Source of the DNA: an uncultured Lachnospiraceae bacterium
Lineage (GTDB): Bacteria > Bacillota > Clostridia > Lachnospirales > Lachnospiraceae
Direction of reading: 5' to 3'
Length of the DNA: 64,000 bases
Assembly: GCA_910578345.1 (NCBI GenBank)
Contig: CAJTRA010000001.1
Coordinates: 168,115-232,114 of the forward strand
Shown here: piece after piece, positions 55,494-62,705 of the stretch
Numbering within the stretch: the first letter of the stretch is position 1
How the letters are laid out: the number at the start of each line of letters is the position of its first letter
Translations under genes and position numbers: made by a program
Notes under the pieces: generated by a model
What the model saw: only the letters and a program-made list of their open reading frames with translations
What the model was told of the DNA's origin: nothing
Database searches by the model: none

Positions 55494-56792
55494 CTATATC
55501 TCGTCGATCAACCGTATAATATCCTTAAACGGCATCAGCTTCGCATCCACTTCCAGCGCTCTGTGATTCTTCAAAATCTCCACTGCAGTGCTCTGCATCG
55601 CCGGAAACGCGCTCCTTGTCAACTGGTTTGCATAGATCACAATATTGACCCCCGCCACTGCCAGCTCTTCTTCTGTGATGCTGTTAAACGAGGTCGGCAC
55701 GACGACGATCGGCGTCTTCTTATCTTTTTCCCGAAACAATCTGCAGAACTCCAATATTTCATCGGGCGCTTTCTTGCGCGAATGGATCATAATACCGTCC
55801 GCTCCCGCCTCAGTATAGGCAAAAGCCCTGTTCAGGGCGTCTTCCATCCCCCGCTCCAGGATCAGGCTTTCAATCCTGGCAATGATCATGAATTCTTCTG
55901 TCCGCAGCACCTGTTTGCCCGCACGGATCTTTGCACAGAAATTCTCTATGCTGTCCTGTGTCTGTTTTACCTCCGTGCCAAACAGAGAATTCTTCTTGAG
56001 TCCCGTCTTGTCCTCTATGATGACGGCAGATACGCCCATTCGTTCCAATGTCCTCACATTGTATACAAAGTGCTCGATCAGTCCGCCGGTATCACCGTCT
56101 AAAATGATCGGTTTCGTTGTCACATCCATCACGTCGTCGATCGTGCGGATCCTAGAAGACATGTCCACCAGCTCAATATCCGGCTTGCCTTTCGCCGTTG
56201 AGTCACACAAAGAAGAGATCCACATCGCATCAAACTGGTCCAACTTGCCGTTACTCTCCACTACCGTCTTTTCCGCAATCAGGCCGGTCAAACCGGAATG
56301 CACCTCTAGCGTCTTGACGATCGGACGCATCGCGATCAACTGGCGCAGCCTTTTCCGTCGAAACTCCGGCATAGCCAGTTTCTCTTTCATCTGATCGTCG
56401 ATCCGTTTCACATTGTCATTATAGGTGTAGGGAATCTCAACCAGCTCCCCGCCAATCTTCTTCAGATTGTTGACCACATTCTCCCGAATGACTGCCTCCG
56501 GACCCTGTATCCAGTTATCTCCGTGTACAACATAATCCGGCTTAAGCTGAGCAAGGATCTGATCATACATCACATCCTTCTGGATCAGGACTTCCTTGAC
56601 CAATCCTGTCTCCCTGACGATCTCCATACGCTGCTCCAGCGATATCGTCGGGAAGCGGTTAAAACCCACCATCGCCTCATCAGACAATACGCCTACGTAG
56701 ACATCCCCATATTCGGCCGCCCTTCTCAGGATATTCCTATGCCCTTCATGGATCACATCTGTACAGAAACACGTGTATACTTTTTTACCCAT
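55494..56792 (-). CDS. aepX: Phosphoenolpyruvate mutase with N-terminal cytidylyltransferase-like domain
   Basis: The 432-residue protein is a two-domain fusion. Residues 1-135 form an HxGH-type cytidylyltransferase domain (TDVIHEGHRNILRR with H15 and H18, then FPTISLEQRMEIV). Residues 145-432 are PEP mutase with the diagnostic EDKTGLKKNS (260-269). The mutase domain makes phosphonopyruvate from PEP, the entry step of phosphonate synthesis. The N-terminal domain resembles glycerol-3-phosphate or ethanolamine-phosphate cytidylyltransferases and could activate a second head group. A separate PntC-like gene is downstream, so the operon appears to have two CTP-using activities. Confidence 0.9.
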   Translation of the reverse strand: MGKKVYTCFCTDVIHEGHRNILRRAAEYGDVYVGVLSDEAMVGFNRFPTISLEQRMEIVRETGLVKEVLIQKDVMYDQILAQLKPDYVVHGDNWIQGPEAVIRENVVNNLKKIGGELVEIPYTYNDNVKRIDDQMKEKLAMPEFRRKRLRQLIAMRPIVKTLEVHSGLTGLIAEKTVVESNGKLDQFDAMWISSLCDSTAKGKPDIELVDMSSRIRTIDDVMDVTTKPIILDGDTGGLIEHFVYNVRTLERMGVSAVIIEDKTGLKKNSLFGTEVKQTQDSIENFCAKIRAGKQVLRTEEFMIIARIESLILERGMEDALNRAFAYTEAGADGIMIHSRKKAPDEILEFCRLFREKDKKTPIVVVPTSFNSITEEELAVAGVNIVIYANQLTRSAFPAMQSTAVEILKNHRALEVDAKLMPFKDIIRLIDEI

Positions 56793-56815
56793 AAATATAT
56801 TCCCACTTTCTCATC

Positions 56816-57949
56816 CTAAGACCTATCACTATATTTCACCGGAACTGCCACGCCATACTTCTGCAGCGCCTCCCTAAATACCATGAAGAAATCTTCAATA
56901 TCCTTCCGGTCTATCGCCCCCAGCGCACACAGCCGGAACATTCCCAGTTTCTCAACCTTGCCGGGATAGATCGTAAATCCTCTCTCATAGCAGTAATCGT
57001 GTATCTTCTCGAAATCCCAGTTTGCGTCGTCTGGATACAATGCTGCTGCTACCAGCTTAGACTCCTGATCCTCTGAAATATAGATCTTAAATCCCAACTC
57101 TGTCAGCCCTGCCCTGATTGCCTGGAAAACCCGACAGTGTCTTGCCCACTTATTCTCTTCGCCTTCCGCAAAGTATTCTTCCAAAGCCTGTCTGACGGAG
57201 TAGATCACCTGCACTGGCGGCGTAAAATGCATCTCTCCATGTGCCTTCGCATATTCATACTGCATGTACAGATTACAGTAGTAAGAACGCTTCGGGTAAT
57301 CGGCTGATGCTTCGATTATCGATTTCTTTCCGATAATAAAAGACAATCCCGTCATCGCCATAATCCCCTTCTGTGCGGAAGCCATACAGAAGTCAACCTC
57401 GTCCGCCGCTATATGAATCGGACGCATCGCATAAGTAGACGTCGTGTCTACCACAAAAACCCCTTCATAACGATGCACAAGAGCACCGATCTCCCTAATC
57501 GGATTCAGCAAGCCTGTCCCTGTCTCATGATGCGTCGTGTACACCAGCGCAATGTCAGGATTCTCCTGCAGCGTCTGTTCGATCAGCGCAAGATCCGGCT
57601 GTTTGTCTAATGGTAATTTCAGATTAACATATGGCAACCCATAGTATTCACAAATCTCGGCGCCTCTGCTGCTGTATGCGCCATTATTAATGATCAGAAT
57701 CTTCTTGTCTGCCGGCAACAAAGAATTCAGACAGATATCCATATTGATCGTCCCGGAACCACAGAACAGCACCGCTGCATATTCCTCTGGATCCGCATGG
57801 ACTATCTTCAACAGCCCTTCTTCCACCTCCCGCATGATCGATATAAATTCTTTCTCACGGGGACAGATGTCTGGAACCACCTGTGCCATCTTCACTGTAT
57901 CTGTCGTGGTCGCTGGACCTGGATTCAATAATACGTTTCTCTTAACCAT
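56816..57949 (-). CDS. phnW: 2-aminoethylphosphonate transaminase
   Basis: The 377-residue PLP enzyme (class V, AEPT type) has VLLNPGPATTTDTVKMA at the start, VDTTSTYAMRPIHI and the Lys of MASAQKGIMAMTG as the probable Schiff-base residue. In a synthetic operon it works in reverse of catabolic PhnW, aminating phosphonoacetaldehyde to 2-aminoethylphosphonate. ATG 57949 is chosen because GGAGG lies five bases before it and homologues start there. The frame extends to 58027, but that overlaps the upstream gene. Confidence 0.88.
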   Translation of the reverse strand: MVKRNVLLNPGPATTTDTVKMAQVVPDICPREKEFISIMREVEEGLLKIVHADPEEYAAVLFCGSGTINMDICLNSLLPADKKILIINNGAYSSRGAEICEYYGLPYVNLKLPLDKQPDLALIEQTLQENPDIALVYTTHHETGTGLLNPIREIGALVHRYEGVFVVDTTSTYAMRPIHIAADEVDFCMASAQKGIMAMTGLSFIIGKKSIIEASADYPKRSYYCNLYMQYEYAKAHGEMHFTPPVQVIYSVRQALEEYFAEGEENKWARHCRVFQAIRAGLTELGFKIYISEDQESKLVAAALYPDDANWDFEKIHDYCYERGFTIYPGKVEKLGMFRLCALGAIDRKDIEDFFMVFREALQKYGVAVPVKYSDRS

Positions 57950-58019
57950 CTTCGCCTCCATTCCGCCGCCCCTGGCTGACAGCATATCATTCATGATTCC
58001 GTCATACCTAAAGGCCAGG

Positions 58020-59894
58020 CTATGCACCAGAACGCTTTACCAATCTCTCAATGATATATTTAGCTCCTACCTTGCCGCTTTCCCCAACATGATAGAGATA
58101 CTGTTCCTTCAGTCTCTGCATCGAATCCTGTGAAAACTGTTCATCTGCCAATAGCTTATCTACAGCAGATACAATCTCATTTCCGATTCTTTCCACCTCG
58201 ACCGATATCCCCACCTTATCACGCAATTCGATATCGATCGGAACCGTTTTAAGCTCCTGATAGTCCGGGTTGATGATCTTCATCGGAGTATTGATGAACA
58301 GCACCGGTTTCAGCGTGGAAAAGGCATACTCAAAGGCAATGCTTGACCAGTCTGTCACTAACAGATCTGCCATATACACAGTCTTATTAGACGAAAAATC
58401 CTTCTGGAATACTACATCATATGTCTGATATTTCGCCGCCAGGGCATCGATCCGCGCCTCATAATGCCGTACATACTGCGGATGCGGGCGGACAATGATA
58501 CGATGTCTGGTCTGTACAAGCTTGTCTAACATTTCTTCGATACAGGAATCCAGTATATTATCCTCCTGCCACGAAGGTGCAATCAGAACTGTCCTCTGGT
58601 CCTTATCCCCTTTACTCTCCTCATTCCTCATCTGCACGTAAGATTCTGTCATATTGTCGATCACAGATGAGCCCCACTCGATCAGATTCTTACCCGGCAG
58701 CGCAAACTTCTGCTCCCGCTCTGCAATCTCCGCCTTATTCTTCGGTCCAGACGTAAAGATCGTGTCAAAATGATCCAGCGCATTCTTATGGAACGTCAGG
58801 TTAGCGCTGTTAACATCATGCGGTACATAGATATACTCGATATCTTTCCGTACATAAGAACGCTTCAACTGAAAGTTCTCCAGATCCGGCGTCGTCATGA
58901 CCATAATTTCAGTTTCCATCTTCATCATCAGCACGATCATCCTATTTTCATTGATATAATAAGGCTTAAACTGCTCGCTCTCCATCTGGAACACCTCATC
59001 CTCTGGATCGCTCGTGATATAATGAATGACAATGTTGGTCCGCCGTATGATCTCTTCTATGATATTTTTATAATATTTGTAGAAACCATTCTTTTCAGAA
59101 TAGAACACAATCTTCTTATCCGGCGTCTTAAGGAATCTCTTATAATCCGCCTTTCCCTTTGCCCGATATGGATTCGATCTGTCTTCTTTCTGCTTGACCG
59201 CCATAAATTCCCTGGCTTTCTTAAGCTCTTCCTTGCTTTCCTCTAATGCCTCGTAATCAATATAATGCTTCGGGTTGATCCAGATATTCAAGAGAATCAA
59301 CTGCACCACCGAAAGAAGATTGCTGCAGCTCCAATAAAATCCAACCCCAATCGACACAAAAAAGCCCAGATAAAGAGAAAGCGCTACCGAAAAAGCCATC
59401 GTCCCATACTTATTGGCATATCCTTGCTCAGACTGCAGTACATTCGCCTTATTCTGCATATAACACATGAAAAAAGCGGATAGCGCCGCTAAAAGAGGAA
59501 TCACTAAAGTAATCCCTCCTGTCTTCACGGGGATATCCGTCAGGCTTGTCCCACGTTTCACCGCTTCCACTACGCCCATCAAAAGCGCAAGCTGCACAAA
59601 CAAGGGAATCAGATCCGCAAAAGGACTGTATTTTTCTCTTTTAAATAATTTATACTGTTCTTCAGAAATCGCATCCTGATTGCCAAAATAAGTCGCCTTG
59701 ATATGATTCATCTCCGGCGACATACGTACAGTCTTGATCGAATTCTTCTGCACCCATACCGATAAGGGCAGCAATATGACCTTCGTCAAGAAGGTAAAGA
59801 TAAAGATCGCCACCCAGTAATTGTGACAAAAGCCATAGCACAAATTAATGAGCCACAGCAGGCCATTGACCACAGCATCTATTATCGTACCCAT
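58020..59894 (-). CDS. Fusion of a YidC/Oxa1-like membrane domain with a CDP-glycerol glycerophosphotransferase-like domain
   Basis: The 624-residue protein joins two families that are normally separate. Residues 1-210 form a YidC/Oxa1-like five-helix domain (WVAIFIFTFLTKVILLPLSV, then SPFADLIPLFVQLALLMGVV, then SIGVGFYWSCSNLLSVVQL). A charged linker (about 215-250) leads to a TagF-type GT-B domain (about 260-615) with VPHDVNSANLTFHK, APSWQEDN, RPHPQYVRHY and LLVTDWSSIAFEYAFSTLKP. TagF-type enzymes transfer glycerophosphate from CDP-glycerol. In this operon the donor could be CMP-aminoethylphosphonate or CDP-glycerol. The YidC domain may serve as a membrane anchor or lipid-facing groove. No stop or frameshift separates the halves. 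Confidence 0.82.
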   Translation of the reverse strand: MGTIIDAVVNGLLWLINLCYGFCHNYWVAIFIFTFLTKVILLPLSVWVQKNSIKTVRMSPEMNHIKATYFGNQDAISEEQYKLFKREKYSPFADLIPLFVQLALLMGVVEAVKRGTSLTDIPVKTGGITLVIPLLAALSAFFMCYMQNKANVLQSEQGYANKYGTMAFSVALSLYLGFFVSIGVGFYWSCSNLLSVVQLILLNIWINPKHYIDYEALEESKEELKKAREFMAVKQKEDRSNPYRAKGKADYKRFLKTPDKKIVFYSEKNGFYKYYKNIIEEIIRRTNIVIHYITSDPEDEVFQMESEQFKPYYINENRMIVLMMKMETEIMVMTTPDLENFQLKRSYVRKDIEYIYVPHDVNSANLTFHKNALDHFDTIFTSGPKNKAEIAEREQKFALPGKNLIEWGSSVIDNMTESYVQMRNEESKGDKDQRTVLIAPSWQEDNILDSCIEEMLDKLVQTRHRIIVRPHPQYVRHYEARIDALAAKYQTYDVVFQKDFSSNKTVYMADLLVTDWSSIAFEYAFSTLKPVLFINTPMKIINPDYQELKTVPIDIELRDKVGISVEVERIGNEIVSAVDKLLADEQFSQDSMQRLKEQYLYHVGESGKVGAKYIIERLVKRSGA

Positions 59895-59903
59895 AACCGC
59901 CCC

Positions 59904-60161
59904 TTAATCATCTACGTCCTTAAACTCGATCGCCGATCCTTCCGTCTCTCCGTTCTTCTTATTCTTCTTAAAGAAAGCAAAGATCTTATGCCGGAAAATC
60001 GTAAATGCTGCACCCAGCGCGATCAGGACACCCGCAACTGCCTGAATAATATAAGTGACTGCGGAAGGGTCTATATAGGCCTGGGCCGGTATCGTGAAGA
60101 AGTACCAGAAACAGCCGGCAAAATATGTGAATTTGAATATTTGTAAGAATGTTTTTTTCAT
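59904..60161 (-). CDS. Small membrane protein, first gene of the phosphonate operon
   Basis: The 85-residue protein has two hydrophobic helices (about 4-25 and 36-55) joined by AYIDPSAVTYIIQ, then a basic stretch (RHKIFAFFKKNKKN) and an acidic tail (EFKDVDD). I do not know its function. Similar IDPS-type small proteins occur beside TagF and phosphonate genes in Clostridia. ATG 60161 follows GGAG by ten bases; an in-frame TTG at 60182 falls on the ribosome site. It is nine bases before the YidC/TagF fusion gene. Confidence 0.7.
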   Translation of the reverse strand: MKKTFLQIFKFTYFAGCFWYFFTIPAQAYIDPSAVTYIIQAVAGVLIALGAAFTIFRHKIFAFFKKNKKNGETEGSAIEFKDVDD

Positions 60162-60197
60162 CTGTTGATGGCTCCTTTCCAATAATTAACAGACTAT

Positions 60198-60226
60198 ATT
60201 ATAGATCATTTGTATAAGATGTGCAA
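60198..60226 (-). promoter_or_regulatory. Strong predicted promoter of the phosphonate operon
   Basis: On the minus strand TTGCAC (60221-60226) and a perfect TATAAT (60198-60203) are separated by 17 bp, 37 bp before the ATG at 60161. It would drive the small membrane protein, the fusion protein, phnW, aepX, the nucleotidyltransferase, aepY and probably the sulfatase-fold trio. Confidence 0.75.
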
Positions 60227-60239
60227 TCGTCATGTAAAA

Positions 60240-61178
60240 TTACTTGCTAAAATAACTCTCTAAATCACTGATCAACTGTTCTGTCCGCATAACAGTACCT
60301 TCATTGGTTAAATGATAAACCGTATCATAGAAATAACTTCTATCATAAAAATAATCCTGATAATCAGAAATCACATTGCACTCACATCGTTCCTCTAATT
60401 TCTGTTCAAATTGTTCCATCTGCTCTCGAAATCCCTCCGATGGTTCTCCATCCACCATGATCGGATATCCTGCAATAACCAGTTCTGCTCCCCCCTTTTC
60501 TAAATAGGCATCCAATGAATTTAGTCTGCTTATACATACATCACTGATATTCGGCGTTATCTCATCCACATGCCCATCCTGCTTCCACTTACATTCCCTG
60601 TCAAATTCGACGTCTCCATAAATATTGAAACTTTCCCTACTATAGGGCGACTCCCTATAATATCTATTTCCCTTATTCCTGCTCCATGTTTCCAGGGATC
60701 TGTTTAAATAAGTAGGATAAGCCCGCAGCATAAGTGGAACGTCCTTAACCCTCAACAATTTCCACAATTCTGCATGATTCTCAATAGTACTCCATGCCAA
60801 TACGCCATCCTCAATTGTATCATCATCACCATAGTCCGTATGACATACAATATAAATATCACCTGGAGTTACATTGATCTTTGCCATCTCTTCATGAAAA
60901 GCATTGCCCAACTGCGCATGCATTCCCATATTAACCACCGGCATATTGAACTTTTCTTCCACCATTCTTGATTCAAACCCAAATGCAACATTAGAATTCC
61001 TAATAAGGACAATTTTAGGTTCATTAATTGTCTCCAGTCGATCAACTTTATCAATCAATGCTGCATTATACATGTGTTTATTCTGCGGCATGATACTATA
61101 AAAAAATAATAAAAGAATCGACGTTAAAAAAAACATTTTAAAAATTAAAATAAATAAATGCTTTCTGCTGGTAGTCAT
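60240..61178 (-). CDS. Membrane-anchored SGNH/DltD-like partner of the MBOAT gene
   Basis: The 312-residue protein has one N-terminal transmembrane helix (about 9-30) and an extracytoplasmic domain. Its opening IVLIRNSNVAFGFESRMVEE corresponds to the GGSN block of DltD/AlgX-type SGNH proteins, and YDTVYHLTNEGTVMRTEQ supplies the C-terminal D-x3-H pair. These proteins act beside MBOAT acyltransferases in O-acylating extracellular polymers. The block-I residue before N-S-N is Arg rather than Gly, a deviation worth noting. Its start overlaps the MBOAT 3' end by 41 bp. Confidence 0.72.
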   Translation of the reverse strand: MTTSRKHLFILIFKMFFLTSILLLFFYSIMPQNKHMYNAALIDKVDRLETINEPKIVLIRNSNVAFGFESRMVEEKFNMPVVNMGMHAQLGNAFHEEMAKINVTPGDIYIVCHTDYGDDDTIEDGVLAWSTIENHAELWKLLRVKDVPLMLRAYPTYLNRSLETWSRNKGNRYYRESPYSRESFNIYGDVEFDRECKWKQDGHVDEITPNISDVCISRLNSLDAYLEKGGAELVIAGYPIMVDGEPSEGFREQMEQFEQKLEERCECNVISDYQDYFYDRSYFYDTVYHLTNEGTVMRTEQLISDLESYFSK

Positions 61179-62623
61179 TTACATACACCCCACATAATAT
61201 AATTGAGAAAACTAAAAAAAGATAAATTCCCCATCGAATCATTATTCTCTGTCTAAGTACTGCCTCTACCCAATCCCGACCATAATATTCAACATAATCC
61301 ACAATAGAAACTAACAAAATAGATGACATTAAAATAAAAAGTTCCCATTTCCCAGAAATCATACTAAAAATTGATCCTGAAAAAATCCATGGAATGTTGA
61401 AATTTGTTACTGCATACCACAAAGCAGACAACGCTTCCTTTAAATCGGGCATCATAAAGAAAAACCATGCAAAATCTACCGCAAGAAATGTAACAAATCT
61501 TTTGACAACTTTGTCTCCAAATAATTCCTTTTTCTCTCTCATTCCCCTATTATGTCTGGAACACATGTCATATATGATTAAATACATACCATTAAGCAGT
61601 CCCCACACCACAAAATTCATCGCAGCGCCATGCCAAAGTCCACTCAGTCCAAAAACTATAACTATATTGACATATTTGCGCATGATTCCTTTTCGATTCC
61701 CCCCTAATGGAATATACAAATAATCGGTAAACCAACTTGTCAACGAAACATGCCATCTACGCCAAAACTCTTTGATATTGGGTGCCAAATAGGGCGCTCT
61801 AAAATTATTAATAAGATCTATTCCCAAAATTCTGGCACTTCCTCTCGCCATCTGCGAATATCCATTAAAATCACAGTAAATCTCTATTCCAAATAGAATT
61901 GTAGCGACTGCAATTTCACACCCTTTCATGTAGTTACTCCGGTAATCACTGATCACGGAATTAACCGCAACTGCTAGTCGATCTGCAATCACTAATTTTA
62001 AATATAGCCCCCACGCAAAAGTCACCATACCCTTACGAATATTTTGTACGTCAAATTTGATGCTATTATGAATTTGTTTTAGAAAATGATCTGCTCTCTC
62101 AATCGGTCCTGACAGAACGATCGGGAAAAATGACAAAAATAACGCAAGCTTTAACAGATTACGCTCTGCACATATTTTTTTTTCGATAAACATCAAATAA
62201 ATAACCTATCGCCTGGAGACTATAGAAAGAAAAACCTAATGGTAATATTAAATTCCACTCTGGTTTCTTTACAGTAAACCCAAATCGAGAAACAACTCTG
62301 TTAATATTGATCACAAAAAAATCCGCATATTTTAGAATGCCTAACGCTACTAATATTGTAAAGACTGCTATTACTGTTAAAAGGTAAGCTACAATATTTC
62401 CATATTTTGTTTCCCCCCCCCCGCTGCAATGCTACGCAAACTCCCATACAATATGTAAGCAATGTAAGCGGAAGAAGATATGCAAGAAATCTTATATCAC
62501 AGCTTATATAAAAATAATAACTTGCTATCAGCAACCAAATATACTTAATTTTTGCAGGAACTATATAATAAATGATTACTACTATTGGAAAAATAACAAA
62601 AAATCTACTGAATTAAATACCAT
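61138..62623 (-). pseudogene. MBOAT O-acyltransferase (AlgI/DltB type) interrupted by three homopolymer frameshifts
   Basis: A complete MBOAT protein of about 495 residues can be read only by correcting three runs. From ATG 62623 (AAAGGA eleven bases upstream) MVFNSVDFLLFFQ hits a stop after a T5 run (62589-62593) that needs one more T. The next piece, LIASYYFYISCDIRFLAYLL, goes out of frame at a G10 tract (62413-62422) that needs one G fewer. The following piece, YADFFVININRVVS to FSFYSLQAIGYLFDVYRK, is lost at an A9 run (62175-62183) that needs one A fewer. The rest (352 codons from 62196) holds SFFPIVLSGPIERADHF and the catalytic His in GLSGLWHGAAMNFVVWG. It is either a real pseudogene, a slipped-off contingency gene or a sequencing-error case. 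Confidence 0.75.
62413..62422 (-). repeat. Poly-G tract (G10 on coding strand) inside the MBOAT gene
   Basis: Ten Cs on the plus strand. At this length the MBOAT frame is lost at QRGG; nine would restore it. It is the longest of the three G tracts in the window. Confidence 0.75.
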
Positions 62624-62705
62624 GTCCAAACACGTCCTTTTATCTGCGTAATATACACTTTACTACAATAAATATAATAAAATAACATTCTAAAATTAAT
62701 GATTG

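Noticed and set aside
62301..62534. Separate 77-residue gene
   Set aside because: It is the N-terminal part of the MBOAT protein, cut off by the G10 frameshift, not an independent gene.
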